Assembly: GCA_947245585.1 (NCBI GenBank)
Contig: CAMXPV010000011.1
Coordinates: 23,874-87,873 of the forward strand
Direction of reading: 5' to 3'
DNA length: 64,000 nt
From: an uncultured Lachnospiraceae bacterium
Lineage (GTDB): Bacteria > Bacillota > Clostridia > Lachnospirales > Lachnospiraceae
Positions 51,365-59,339 of this stretch are shown here, one piece after another. Both the position numbers and the translations under genes were made by a program. Position 1 is the stretch's first letter. Each line of letters begins with the position of its first letter. The notes beneath the pieces are model-generated. The model did not search any database. It was not told where the DNA came from and was given only the letters and a program-made list of their open reading frames with translations.

Positions 51365-51792
51365 CCTATGCCAGTCTTTTTCTCCAATTTCTCAATCCGG
51401 ATTTCATGCTGATCCACTTTCTGCATCAATAAACCATTCGTTTCAATCGCCAACTTACAGCCGTTGATTTCATGCTGCATGGAATCTAATCGGATGTCCA
51501 TCCGGTCGAAACGCTCATCGATCTTCCGAAAGCGTTTGTCCATTCCAGCCTCCGCATTTCCTATTTCCTCAACAAGCGCGTTCACATACATTTTCATATC
51601 TTTTTCCATGCAATCCATGCGCTTATCATGTTGGTCAAGGCGTTTATCGATCTGCTCAAACCGTTTGTCAACCTGCTCGAACCGCTTGTCAACCTGCTCG
51701 AACCGTTCATCCATGCGGCCGTTGATTCTCGCCTCCATTTTACCCATCTCACCGATGAGTGTGTTCATTACCAGTTCTAATTCTTGATTCAT
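51346..51792 (-). CDS. Coiled-coil protein with heptad repeats
   Basis: 148-residue, highly charged, almost wholly coiled-coil protein; no enzymatic domain seen. The centre has near-exact heptads (RFEQVDK, RFEQVDK, RFEQIDK, RLDQHDK) encoded by 21-bp direct repeats at 51631-51714, and a second heptad stretch (RFRKIDE, RFDRMDI) follows. AGGAGGACAG precedes the ATG at 51792. Function unknown. It lies between an M15 peptidase and a DUF4143 ATPase. Repeat number could vary between strains. Confidence 0.75.
   Translation of the reverse strand: MNQELELVMNTLIGEMGKMEARINGRMDERFEQVDKRFEQVDKRFEQIDKRLDQHDKRMDCMEKDMKMYVNALVEEIGNAEAGMDKRFRKIDERFDRMDIRLDSMQHEINGCKLAIETNGLLMQKVDQHEIRIEKLEKKTGIGKALPI
51631..51714. 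repeat. 21-bp tandem repeats encoding heptads
   Basis: About four in-frame units, the two best (51652-51672 and 51673-51693) differ at only two bases. They encode the (R)FEQVDK heptads of the coiled-coil protein. Confidence 0.8.
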
Positions 51793-51875
51793 AAATTCTG
51801 TCCTCCTATTCGGAAATTTTGGACAGACATTCTCTCCGTAAACAGGATAACATACATCCGAAAGCATTACAATCC

Positions 51876-53129
51876 TTAAAAATCTAAACTGTCCGTACTT
51901 AGCAGGAAATATTTCATTCCCATAATGACAAATCCTTCCTCGTTTCTCCAAGGCTTTGCTGTTCCATTTACAATCACAATTTTCTTGAATGAATCAGCAA
52001 TGTTTCTAAAAGACTTAAATTCCTGCGCCTGTTTTTCCTTTGTGGTCATATCATACGCTACTTGAATATAATATCTTTGACTTCCTTGATTTACCACAAA
52101 ATCAACTTCCAGTTTTTTGTGGATTTTCCCGCACTCCTGTTTTTTTTCATAGATATCGACGATGCCGACATCCACATTATAGCCGCGCAGGATCAATTCA
52201 TTATAAACAATGTTCTCCACAATATGCGCAGGTTCCTGTTGTCTGAAGTTTAATCTTGCATTTCTAATTCCGATATCCGTAAAATAATATTTTAAATTTG
52301 CGCCAATATATTTCCTGCCCTTGATATCGTATCGGTTTACCTTAGAGATCAAAAATGCCTCCGCCAACCGGTCAATATGATTGGATATCGTTTTATTGCT
52401 GTAGTCGCTCCCTCTTTCGCTCTTAAATGTATTGGCTATTTTAGTTGGATTTGTCAATGCGCCAATAGAGGACGCAAGAACATCCACTAAGGCATCTATC
52501 TCATCAACATTTTGAATATGATTCCTCTCAATCACATCCCTCAAATACACATTACCCAGAATGTTTTTCAGATATTCTGCCTTTTGCCTTTCCAAAGGAA
52601 ACTGTACCGTCTGGGGAAGACCCCCATACACCATATATTCCTCCCATGCGTCATCATACTCACCGTCATAACAGGAGAAAAACTCTGCAAATGACAGCGG
52701 ATATATCCGAACTTCATCGCCCCGTCCACGAAACTCCGTTACAATATCGCTCGATAAAAACCTGGAATTGCTTCCGGTTACATAAACATCGATATTTTCT
52801 ATGCGAAGCAGACTGTTGAGCATCTCTTCAAATCGAGGCATAAACTGTACCTCATCCAGAAGCAGATAATATTTCTTTTCATCCTCCAATTTATTTTTTA
52901 CAAATTGATAGCATAGTCTGGGATCACGCAATTCTTCATTTTCAATTCCATCTAATGCAATTTCAATTATATGTTTTTTATCTATTCCATTTTCTAGCAA
53001 ATATTTCTTAAACAATACAAAGAGAAGGTAGGATTTTCCACATCTTCTGATTCCGGTAATAATTTTTATCATTCCATTATTTCTCCGAATTTTTAACTGA
53101 TTTAAATATCCATCTCTCTTTATTTCCAT
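51876..53129 (-). CDS. AAA ATPase with C-terminal DUF4143
   Basis: 417 residues. N-terminal AAA_14 domain: Walker A GIRRCGKSYLL (about 25-35), Walker B YYLLLDEVQFM (about 88-98) and sensor VTGSNSRFLSS. A winged-helix-like middle and a DUF4143 domain follow, ending in a nuclease-like LEVDFVVNQGSQRYYIQVAY. These ATPases are common accessory genes of unknown role. AT-rich compared with neighbours, suggesting transfer. ATG at 53129 follows GGAG; own promoter at 53176-53204. Confidence 0.88.
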   Translation of the reverse strand: MEIKRDGYLNQLKIRRNNGMIKIITGIRRCGKSYLLFVLFKKYLLENGIDKKHIIEIALDGIENEELRDPRLCYQFVKNKLEDEKKYYLLLDEVQFMPRFEEMLNSLLRIENIDVYVTGSNSRFLSSDIVTEFRGRGDEVRIYPLSFAEFFSCYDGEYDDAWEEYMVYGGLPQTVQFPLERQKAEYLKNILGNVYLRDVIERNHIQNVDEIDALVDVLASSIGALTNPTKIANTFKSERGSDYSNKTISNHIDRLAEAFLISKVNRYDIKGRKYIGANLKYYFTDIGIRNARLNFRQQEPAHIVENIVYNELILRGYNVDVGIVDIYEKKQECGKIHKKLEVDFVVNQGSQRYYIQVAYDMTTKEKQAQEFKSFRNIADSFKKIVIVNGTAKPWRNEEGFVIMGMKYFLLSTDSLDF

Positions 53130-53175
53130 TTTATCGCTCCATTTATTAGTGCTTTTCACCAATTTTAGTAATGAT

Positions 53176-53204
53176 ATTTTAGCATAACAGAAAGCCTTCT
53201 ACAA
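53176..53204 (-). promoter_or_regulatory. Promoter of the DUF4143 ATPase gene
   Basis: TTGTAG, 17 bases, TAAAAT with TGC before it (extended -10), minus strand, 47 bases before the ATG. Confidence 0.6.
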
Positions 53205-53245
53205 GTTTTTCTTTTTTTATTATCTTTTATAAAAATTATTAGAAA

Positions 53246-53281
53246 TCGAGAAACAGCCGCACCCTTTCGGATGCGGCCGTT
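53246..53281 (-). terminator. Terminator of the flagellin gene
   Basis: On the minus strand AACGGCCGCA pairs with TGCGGCTGTT (one G-T) around a 10-base loop, followed by TTTCTCGATTT. It lies about 47 bases after the flagellin stop. Confidence 0.7.
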
Positions 53282-53327
53282 CCCAACACAACATTACCTA
53301 TAGCGAATGTTCTTACATCAGGCGATT

Positions 53328-54401
53328 TTAGCCAAGTAAGGACAGAGCCAACTGGTTGCCCTGATTTGCCTGAGACAGCATGGAGGTACCTGCCTGCTGA
53401 AGGATATTGTTGTTGGAGTACTGAACCATCTCCGTAGCAATATCGGTATCGCGGATCGCAGCCTCTGCGGACTGGGTATTCTCTGTGATGTTGTTCAGGT
53501 TGTTGATCGTGTGCTCCAGACGGTTCTGGATTGCACCAAGGTCGGATCTCTGAGAAGATACGATCTGCAGAGCGCCCTTGATAAATGCGTTCAGGGAGTT
53601 GAAATCCTTGGTCGAAGCAACGGTATCTTTGTCGCCGCCCTCCAGATTCTGGAAGGTCTCAACTAACTCTTTAGCCATATCTCTATCCATAGTCTTTGTA
53701 ATGTAACCGTCTTCGTTAAATGTTGCGAAAGACGACGTATTCGTCTGAGACGTTGTACCCTGAATCGTACCTGAGTCTCCCACACTGTATTCCGTTGTCC
53801 GAACAAGGGTATCTCCCTTAGACAATGCATTGTAGGTAATCGCAGTGTACAATGCAGTGTCTGTACCTGTACCGGCATCATCCCAAGTACCAATGTAATG
53901 AGCCAGAGCTGTCATACTCATATTCTTGATGGAGATGTCGATATGCTGACCTGCCTCTGCGCCTACCTGGATGCCCTTGATGAACTTACCGTCTAACAGT
54001 TTCATCTCGTTGAAGGTTGTGGTGCTCTGTACACGGTCAACTTCACTCATCAACTGGCTAATCTCAGCCTGGATGGATGCACGGTCAGAAGTGGTCAGGG
54101 TACCGTTCTCACCCTTAACTGCCAACTCGTTCATTCTCTGGAGCATATCCTCAACTTCGTTCAGAGCGCCCTCTGCGGTCTGTACTACGCTGATACCATC
54201 CTGAGCGTTAGCGGAAGCCTGGGTAAGGCCTCTTACCTGTCTTCTCATCTTCTCGGAAATGGAGAGACCTGCTGCATCGTCAGCCGCGCGGTTGATCTTG
54301 TAACCGGAAGACAGCTTCTCTGTGGACTTAGCCTGAGAAGAAGTGGTCAGTCCCAACATTCTGTTGGAGTTCATTGCTGTGATATTGTGTTTAACGATCA
54401 T
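53328..54401 (-). CDS. hag: Flagellin
   Basis: Filament subunit of the flagellum, 357 residues. The conserved N-terminal D0/D1 (KHNITAMNSNRMLGLTTSSQ, SSGYKINRAADDAAGLSISE, QTAEGALNEVEDMLQRMNEL) and C-terminal D1/D0 (IQNRLEHTINNLNNITENTQ, ILQQAGTSMLSQANQGNQLA, ending LALSLLG) flank a short variable centre (about 150-260) exposed on the filament. AAGGAGGT precedes the ATG. It lies 106 bases after a CsrA-like gene, and its leader carries two GGA sites, one in a hairpin loop and one in the ribosome-binding site. No other structural flagellar gene is in the window. Confidence 0.97.
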   Translation of the reverse strand: MIVKHNITAMNSNRMLGLTTSSQAKSTEKLSSGYKINRAADDAAGLSISEKMRRQVRGLTQASANAQDGISVVQTAEGALNEVEDMLQRMNELAVKGENGTLTTSDRASIQAEISQLMSEVDRVQSTTTFNEMKLLDGKFIKGIQVGAEAGQHIDISIKNMSMTALAHYIGTWDDAGTGTDTALYTAITYNALSKGDTLVRTTEYSVGDSGTIQGTTSQTNTSSFATFNEDGYITKTMDRDMAKELVETFQNLEGGDKDTVASTKDFNSLNAFIKGALQIVSSQRSDLGAIQNRLEHTINNLNNITENTQSAEAAIRDTDIATEMVQYSNNNILQQAGTSMLSQANQGNQLALSLLG

Positions 54402-54450
54402 ACTGTTTTACCTCCTTGTGGTTGCCGACGGCAAATCCTTTTACCGCCGT
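54402..54450 (-). promoter_or_regulatory. Flagellin leader with two candidate CsrA sites
   Basis: On the minus strand ACGGC and GCCGT (54428-54450) enclose a 13-base loop with AAAAGGATTT. About 22 bases later ACAAGGAGGT (54410-54419) forms the ribosome-binding site. GGA in a loop plus GGA at the ribosome-binding site is the layout by which CsrA blocks flagellin translation in Bacillus. Confidence 0.55.
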
Positions 54451-54507
54451 TTGTTGTTTATAGTTTGTAATCCCGAAGCCCCTAGGATAGCCCCGGGTTA
54501 TTACCGT

Positions 54508-54780
54508 TTACAGATGCGCTCTTTTCGCGCCGTCGTTTACCGCGATTTTCTTTTTGCGGTACTTCTCATCCAGCTCCGGTACTGCCTGATAGTGGGAAAT
54601 CTTTTCTCTCTCCTCCTGCGTCTTCGCATGATTTTCAAGAGCCCTGCTTCTCACCACATTGATTTCCTTGGGAACGTCCAACATCACCCGCGTATGGTTT
54701 CTGCTTCCTCCCAAAAAAACGATTCTGATATCATCGCCGATCTGGATATACTCTTCCGTGTTTACCGTCATTCTAAGCAT
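54508..54780 (-). CDS. csrA: CsrA-like RNA-binding translational regulator
   Basis: 90 residues; the first ~50 match CsrA: LRMTVNTEEYIQIGDDIRIV, FLGGSRNHTRVMLDVPKEIN and VVRSRALE. The tail of about 40 charged residues is longer than the usual 60-75-residue protein. CsrA dimers bind GGA motifs and, in Firmicutes, repress flagellin translation with FliW as antagonist; no fliW is in the window. GGGAGG precedes the ATG. It is upstream of flagellin and downstream of the left inverted repeat of the recombinase module. Confidence 0.8.
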   Translation of the reverse strand: MLRMTVNTEEYIQIGDDIRIVFLGGSRNHTRVMLDVPKEINVVRSRALENHAKTQEEREKISHYQAVPELDEKYRKKKIAVNDGAKRAHL

Positions 54781-54836
54781 ATGAGACCTCCCTGCCTTCT
54801 CCTCCTATGAGGGTACTTCCTTGTCTGCTCTTTTTT

Positions 54837-54867
54837 CATGCAACACTTTGTAATAAAATGTTGCATG
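54837..54867. repeat. Left inverted repeat (IRL) of the recombinase module
   Basis: Outer arms CATGCAACA and TGTTGCATG are a perfect 9-bp dyad around CTTTGTAATAAAA. The 29 bases at 54838-54866 match the reverse complement of 55576-55604 at 26 positions. Two arms around a short asymmetric GTAAT centre is the layout of a tyrosine-recombinase core site. Confidence 0.8.
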
Positions 54868-54920
54868 GGGATAAGCCTCAATCATCTAATCATAAGACAC
54901 AACCATAAGGAGGTATTTTC

Positions 54921-55499
54921 ATGAGTACGACATGTCCGATTAAAGACAAAAAGTCTCTCAATGCTTTTAGGGACTATTACAAAGATACCCGTCCCAATCC
55001 CCGTAACTATACGCTGATTGTCATGGGCTTAAACACCGCTTTCCGCATCGGTGATCTTCTGGAACTCAAATGGCAGGATGTCTGCAAAGCAAACGGAAGA
55101 CTGCACAGACATATCTGTATCGAAGAGCAGAAAACAGAAAAAAACCGTATCGTCCCCATCAATAATGCGCTGCGGCAGGCATTGGAAACATACCGGATGT
55201 ATTGCAAAGGAATATCGGAATCTGATTACCTTTTCCCCAGTACCCGCTATAAATCACAGCCCCTCTCCCGTTATCAGGCCTATCGGATTGTTAAAAGCGC
55301 TGCCAAGGCATGCGGCCTGCCTGAGCATATTAGCTGCCATTCCCTGCGTAAAACCTTCGGTTACCACGCATGGCAGCAGGGAACGCCGCCTGCCATGCTG
55401 ATGGATCTATACAACCACTCCTCCTATCAAATCACAAAGAGGTATCTCGGCATCGAGCAGGATGAGCGGGATCAGGTGTATTTGCATATAAACCTATAA
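54921..55499 (+). CDS. Minimal tyrosine recombinase (FimB/FimE-sized)
   Basis: 192-residue recombinase with only the catalytic domain, like FimB/FimE invertases (~200 residues) rather than ~300-400-residue integrases. Catalytic set: Arg in TAFRIGDLLELKW (about 40), Lys in EQKTEKNRIVPI, His-x-x-Arg in CHSLRKTFGYHAW (about 142-145), His in YNHSSYQ and Tyr nucleophile in ITKRYLGI (about 177). ATAAGGAGG precedes the ATG. The gene lies between inverted repeats that look like its own crossover sites. All catalytic residues are present, so it should be active. Confidence 0.9.
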   Translation: MSTTCPIKDKKSLNAFRDYYKDTRPNPRNYTLIVMGLNTAFRIGDLLELKWQDVCKANGRLHRHICIEEQKTEKNRIVPINNALRQALETYRMYCKGISESDYLFPSTRYKSQPLSRYQAYRIVKSAAKACGLPEHISCHSLRKTFGYHAWQQGTPPAMLMDLYNHSSYQITKRYLGIEQDERDQVYLHINL

Positions 55500-55575
55500 A
55501 AAATTTTCTTTATTTTTTAAAATTTGGGGTTAAGTATTTGAATTGTGTTCCGATATATATTTTGAACAGATAGGG

Positions 55576-55604
55576 ATGCAACATTTTATTACAAAATGTT
55601 GTGT
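55576..55604. repeat. Right inverted repeat (IRR) of the recombinase module
   Basis: Contains AACATTTTATTACAAAATGT, a 9-bp dyad (CAACATTTT / AAAATGTTG) around the centre ATTAC. Its reverse complement matches the left repeat at 26 of 29 positions; the differences fall in one outer arm. Confidence 0.8.
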
Positions 55605-55624
55605 CTTTTCTTTTTAAAGGGTAA

Positions 55625-55659
55625 CAAAAAAGCCGAGCGTTTATACACTCGGCTTTTTA
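55625..55659. terminator. Bidirectional terminator at the end of the rpoA-rplQ operon
   Basis: AAAAAGCCGAG pairs with CTCGGCTTTTT (11 bp) around a 10-base loop, with uridine runs on both strands. It ends the ribosomal transcript about 100 bases after the rplQ stop and could also stop transcripts leaving the recombinase module. Confidence 0.88.
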
Positions 55660-55711
55660 TCCGCCTCATTTTATGAATTTCAAAGGATGCCGTAATCCCT
55701 GGCAACCCCAA

Positions 55712-55760
55712 CAAGAATTACAACGTAATTCTTGCGACGCAAGCTGCTAAGCTTGGCGTC
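55712..55760 (-). other. Paired hairpins right after the rplQ stop codon
   Basis: On the minus strand, two bases after the stop, GACGC-c-AAGCT...AGCTT-GCGTC forms a bulged hairpin (55736-55760), followed at once by CAAGAATTAC-GTT-GTAATTCTTG, a perfect 10-bp stem (55712-55734). No uridine run; the real terminator lies further on. Confidence 0.55.
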
Positions 55761-55762
55761 AA

Positions 55763-56368
55763 TTACACCAACTCCAATACCACTTCCATCGCCGCGTCAC
55801 CTTTACGGGGACCAATCTTGATGATTCTGGTATAACCGCCTTTGCGGTTTGCATACTTCGGTCCATACTCATCGAAGAGCTTATCTGGCAGATTAACCTC
55901 CTTGGTATTCTTCTTACGGCCGGCAGGAGTTGTAGGAACTTCCTTTACAGGATAAAGTACCTTCAGCATCTGTCTTCTCGCATGAAGTCTGGAAGGCATA
56001 TCTTTTTTGATCTCTTTTTCCACTTCGTCATACACCGTAACGGTCATGCCGTTCTCAATTTTAAGCAGTTTGCCGTCCTTGTCGCGGTGTGTCTCGGAGA
56101 GTACGGCTTTCGTGTTCTTGTCCACGATCTGCTTCACTCTCTTGCCGTCCTTATCTTTGCGTGCCACCTTAGCGGTAACCTTGACGGTCTCAAAATTGTC
56201 CTTCTCCTTGACAGCGAGGGTGATCAAATGCTCGGCGATTTTACGCACTTCCTTTGCTCTCGCCTCCGTGGTCACGATCTTTCCGTTATATAAAAGAGCG
56301 GTAACCTGATTTCTGAGTAATGCTTTTCTCTGGTCAGATGTTCTGCCAAGTTTTCTATACTTTGCCAT
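55763..56368 (-). CDS. rplQ: 50S ribosomal protein L17, long form with internal insertion
   Basis: Large-subunit protein near the exit tunnel. The N-terminal core is typical ([39 protein letters not shown]) and so is the C-terminal end ([29 protein letters not shown]). Between them, about residues 58-165 form a lysine-rich insertion, making 201 residues against about 120 in most bacteria. The frame is intact. Such long L17 forms occur in some Clostridia, from general knowledge. Last gene of the rpsM-rpsK-rpsD-rpoA-rplQ run. Confidence 0.95.
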   Translation of the reverse strand: MAKYRKLGRTSDQRKALLRNQVTALLYNGKIVTTEARAKEVRKIAEHLITLAVKEKDNFETVKVTAKVARKDKDGKRVKQIVDKNTKAVLSETHRDKDGKLLKIENGMTVTVYDEVEKEIKKDMPSRLHARRQMLKVLYPVKEVPTTPAGRKKNTKEVNLPDKLFDEYGPKYANRKGGYTRIIKIGPRKGDAAMEVVLELV

Positions 56369-56409
56369 GATTGGCTCCTTTCCGAGTGCTCTTCGGGCTT
56401 ACCTCTATG

Positions 56410-57369
56410 TTACGCTTCATCACTGGGATTCAGCTGTAATCCTAATTCTTTCAATTTTGCAAGCACTTCCTCCAAAGATTTACGGCCAAGATTTCTAACC
56501 TTCATCATATCTTCGGAAGTCTTGTTTGTCAGCTCCTCCACCGTGTTAATGCCCGCTCTCTTCAGGCAGTTATAGGAACGGACAGAGAGCTCCAACTCGT
56601 CGATGCTCATTTCAAGCACCTTTTCCTTCTCGTCATCCTCTTTCTCCACCATAACCTCTGCGGTCTTAGCGTTCTCAGAAAGATCGATGAAAAGGTTCAA
56701 ATGCTCACTGAGCACTTTTGCCGCCAAGCTGACAGCCTCATCGGGCACAAGTGTCCCGTTCGTATGCACATCCAACGTCAACTTATCATAGTCCGTAATC
56801 TGACCGACACGGGTATTTTCCACGATGACGTTAACTCTCTCTACCGGTGTATAAATGGAGTCAATCGCAATCACGCCAATGGGCAGATCTTCCGTCTTAT
56901 TCTTATCCGCGCCCACATAGCCCCGTCCTCTGGTAATGGTCAGTTCCATGTAAAGCTTTGTGTCCTTTCCGCTCAGGGTTGCGATCACCAGATCGGGATT
57001 TATTATCTCAATATCCTGATCTACCTGAATATCGGAAGCCCGCACAACGCCTTCGCCCTCGTACTCAATGTAAGCGGTTTTCACCTCGTTTGCATCACTG
57101 TTGTTTTTGATGGCAAGGCTCTTGACGTTCATTACAATCTCAGTCACATCCTCTTTCACTCCGGGAATAGAGCTGAACTCATGAAGGACACCGTCAATCT
57201 TAATCTGGCTCACCGCCACACCGGGCAGGGAAGACAGCATGATCCTTCTGAGTGAATTGCCGAGGGTAATGCCGTAACCTCTCTCTAAGGGTTCTACTAC
57301 GAATCTGCCGTACTTATTATCTTCGGAGATCTCAACTACTTCTATATTCGGTCTTTCAAATTCAAACAC
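56410..57369 (-). CDS. rpoA: RNA polymerase alpha subunit
   Basis: 319 residues. N-terminal assembly domain ([48 protein letters not shown]-like [13 protein letters not shown]) and C-terminal DNA- and activator-binding domain ([40 protein letters not shown]). Usual length. 157 bp downstream of rpsD with a hairpin pair between them. Confidence 0.98.
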   Translation of the reverse strand: MFEFERPNIEVVEISEDNKYGRFVVEPLERGYGITLGNSLRRIMLSSLPGVAVSQIKIDGVLHEFSSIPGVKEDVTEIVMNVKSLAIKNNSDANEVKTAYIEYEGEGVVRASDIQVDQDIEIINPDLVIATLSGKDTKLYMELTITRGRGYVGADKNKTEDLPIGVIAIDSIYTPVERVNVIVENTRVGQITDYDKLTLDVHTNGTLVPDEAVSLAAKVLSEHLNLFIDLSENAKTAEVMVEKEDDEKEKVLEMSIDELELSVRSYNCLKRAGINTVEELTNKTSEDMMKVRNLGRKSLEEVLAKLKELGLQLNPSDEA

Positions 57370-57437
57370 CCAGATACCCTCCTTATTGGTCTTTTAATCT
57401 CAACCACGCCGAGAATTATGAAATAATTTTCGCTTAC

Positions 57438-57524
57438 AGAGAATGTCTGTCAAGACATTCTCTCGCATAAAACATAGAATTTCTTGGATTGCGTATTTGG
57501 CAATCTTAGAAATTCTTTTTATGC
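57438..57524 (-). other. Paired hairpins between rpsD and rpoA
   Basis: On the minus strand, two bases after the rpsD stop, a long bulged hairpin forms from GCATAAAA, AGAATTTCT and GATTGC with their complements (57465-57524). AGAGAATGTCT-TGAC-AGACATTCTCT follows immediately, a perfect 11-bp stem (57438-57463). No uridine run, so not an ordinary terminator; processing or stability element is possible. Confidence 0.55.
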
Positions 57525-57526
57525 TG

Positions 57527-58120
57527 TTATTTGGAATACAACTCGACGATAAGCATCTCATTAACCGGAACGTCAATCATCTCTCTGGTGGGAAGGTATT
57601 TTACCGTCCCCTTCATCGCTTCCTGATCCACATCAATCCACTCCGGAACGAGTCTGCCGCCTGTCACCTCAAGAATATCCTTATATCTCTGCAGAGATTT
57701 TGCCTTTTCTCTCACCTCAATCACATCACCCGCCTTAACTAAGTAAGAAGGGATCTGTACGGGCTTACCGTTTACAAGGAAGTGCTTGTGGCCTACTACC
57801 TGTCTGGCCTCTCTTCTCGTTCTCGCAAAACCCATTCTGAACACAATGCTGTCGAGTCTGCTCTCCAACATAATCAACAGATTCTCACCTGTCTGGCCCT
57901 TCATTCTGTCGGCCTTCTCATAATAATTTCTAAAAGGCTTCTCCAAAACGCCATAGATAAATTTTGCTTTCTGCTTCTCTCTCAACTGCAGACCATACTC
58001 GCTGATCTTCTTACCCGCTCTTGCGGATGTTCTGTTGGACTTCTTGTCATACCCTAAAAAGGTAGGGTCAAGATCGAGGGATCTGCATCTTTTTAATACC
58101 GGAACTCTGTTTACTGCCAT
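57527..58120 (-). CDS. rpsD: 30S ribosomal protein S4
   Basis: Primary 16S rRNA-binding assembly protein. 197 residues: [20 protein letters not shown], a basic N-terminal segment, then the S4 RNA-binding domain ([40 protein letters not shown]). No N-terminal zinc cysteines are seen, the C-minus form. It lies 74 bp after rpsK. Confidence 0.97.
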   Translation of the reverse strand: MAVNRVPVLKRCRSLDLDPTFLGYDKKSNRTSARAGKKISEYGLQLREKQKAKFIYGVLEKPFRNYYEKADRMKGQTGENLLIMLESRLDSIVFRMGFARTRREARQVVGHKHFLVNGKPVQIPSYLVKAGDVIEVREKAKSLQRYKDILEVTGGRLVPEWIDVDQEAMKGTVKYLPTREMIDVPVNEMLIVELYSK

Positions 58121-58194
58121 GATTTCTGGCTCCTTTCTGTTTTTGTTTACAGTGTCGAAACACCTTCATCCAAACTATACTTTCTTTTTGATCG

Positions 58195-58590
58195 CTAGAC
58201 GCGACGTCTCTTAGGCGGACGACATCCATTATGAGGTACAGGAGTCACGTCGCGGATACTGGTCACTTCCAGTCCACATGCCTGCAGCGCACGAATTGCA
58301 GCCTCACGGCCCGAACCCGGTCCCTTTACCATAACATCCACAGTCTTCAAGCCATGGATCAGAGCAGCCTTTGTCGCTGTCTCAGCAGCCATCTGTGCTG
58401 CATAGGGAGTAGATTTCCTTGAACCTCTAAAACCAAGACCACCGGCACTCGCCCAACTTAACGCATTACCCTCGTTATCTGTCAATGTAACGATGGTATT
58501 GTTAAAGGAAGACTGAATATGTGCCTGTCCATGTTCAACGTTTTTCTTGACACGTTTTTTTGTCACTTTTTTCGTAACTTTCTTTGCCAT
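58195..58590 (-). CDS. rpsK: 30S ribosomal protein S11
   Basis: Platform protein of the small subunit. 131 residues: basic N-terminus ([20 protein letters not shown]), [58 protein letters not shown] at the end. Between rpsM and rpsD as usual. Confidence 0.98.
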   Translation of the reverse strand: MAKKVTKKVTKKRVKKNVEHGQAHIQSSFNNTIVTLTDNEGNALSWASAGGLGFRGSRKSTPYAAQMAAETATKAALIHGLKTVDVMVKGPGSGREAAIRALQACGLEVTSIRDVTPVPHNGCRPPKRRRV

Positions 58591-58627
58591 AATAAACTAA
58601 CCTACTTTCTCAACTTTTAAAATTATC

Positions 58628-58996
58628 CTACTTTTTCTTGTTTGCAACAGTTCTCTTCGGGCCTTTTCTTGTCCGAGCATTTGTCTTCGTCTTCTGACCG
58701 CGAACCGGAAGACCTTTCCTGTGACGGATTCCTCTGTAGCAGCCGATCTCCTGAAGTCTCTTGATATTGAGAGCTACTTCTCTTCTCAGATCACCCTCTA
58801 CCATGTAATCCCTCTCGATAACCTCCGCCAGTCTCTTGACCTCATCGTCGGTCAGTTCTCTGACACGGGTATCAGGATTTACATTTGCCGCTGTCAGAAT
58901 CTTGTTGGCGCTCGGTCTGCCTATTCCATAGATATAGGTCAAGCCGATCTCCACACGTTTTTCTCTCGGTAAATCAACACCTGCAATACGAGCCAT
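58628..58996 (-). CDS. rpsM: 30S ribosomal protein S13
   Basis: Head protein contacting tRNA and L5. 122 residues: [52 protein letters not shown] and the basic tail [13 protein letters not shown]. The 157-bp gap to rpmJ contains a few short dyads but no element I can name. Confidence 0.98.
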   Translation of the reverse strand: MARIAGVDLPREKRVEIGLTYIYGIGRPSANKILTAANVNPDTRVRELTDDEVKRLAEVIERDYMVEGDLRREVALNIKRLQEIGCYRGIRHRKGLPVRGQKTKTNARTRKGPKRTVANKKK

Positions 58997-59153
58997 TTAC
59001 ATTTCCTCCATTTCCTTTGCATTTTCATGCGTTTCGCGCGCTGACTGCACGCGTGACACTAATTGATTGAGGCAAGATGCCTTGCCCAACCGGATCAGGT
59101 ATCCGATCTTTCCAAACATATAAGTTGGTATCAAAAAGTGGGCTCTCTATCTA

Positions 59154-59267
59154 TTAACCCTGTACCTGCTTATGTTTCGGATTTTCACAAATAACTCTGA
59201 TCTTTCCTTTTCTCTTGATGATCTTGCACTTTTCGCAAATCGGTTTTACTGATGATCTTACCTTCAT
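59154..59267 (-). CDS. rpmJ: 50S ribosomal protein L36
   Basis: 37 residues, [20 protein letters not shown] followed by [17 protein letters not shown]. The zinc-binding Cys-x2-Cys...Cys...His set is complete. AGGAGGGTTTGAG precedes the ATG. It lies between infA and rpsM, the normal place. Confidence 0.97.
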   Translation of the reverse strand: MKVRSSVKPICEKCKIIKRKGKIRVICENPKHKQVQG

Positions 59268-59339
59268 CTCAAACCCTCCTTTCAAAAAAGACCGTTTTAC
59301 ATTATAACACCAAATCCTGCCATTGGCAAGACTTTTTAA

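Larger units (their letters stand above)
54837..55604 (+). mobile_element. Inverted-repeat-bounded tyrosine recombinase module
   Basis: A segment of about 770 bp bounded by near-identical inverted repeats and encoding only a small tyrosine recombinase. Inverted sites predict inversion rather than excision. It lies directly upstream of csrA-flagellin and beside the rplQ terminator. Between the recombinase stop and the right repeat is an AT-rich non-coding stretch of about 75 bases. It could be an invertible switch, an autonomous mobile unit, or a fixed remnant; the sequence alone does not decide. Confidence 0.55.

Noticed and set aside
51631..51714. Possible CRISPR-like short repeats
   Set aside because: Contiguous 21-bp units without spacers, in frame with a coiled-coil gene; they encode heptads. 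No CRISPR array was seen anywhere in the window.
54402..54507. Sigma-28 promoter for flagellin
   Set aside because: No convincing TAAA-15-GCCGATAA match in the leader; flagellin may be read from upstream of csrA.
54837..55604. Insertion sequence with terminal inverted repeats and transposase
   Set aside because: The enzyme is a tyrosine recombinase, not a DDE or HUH transposase, and I see no flanking target duplication; kept as a recombinase module instead.
57438..57463. Terminator between rpsD and rpoA
   Set aside because: Perfect 11-bp stem but followed by GTAAGCGAAAA on the transcribed strand, with no uridine run; termination here would cut off rpoA.
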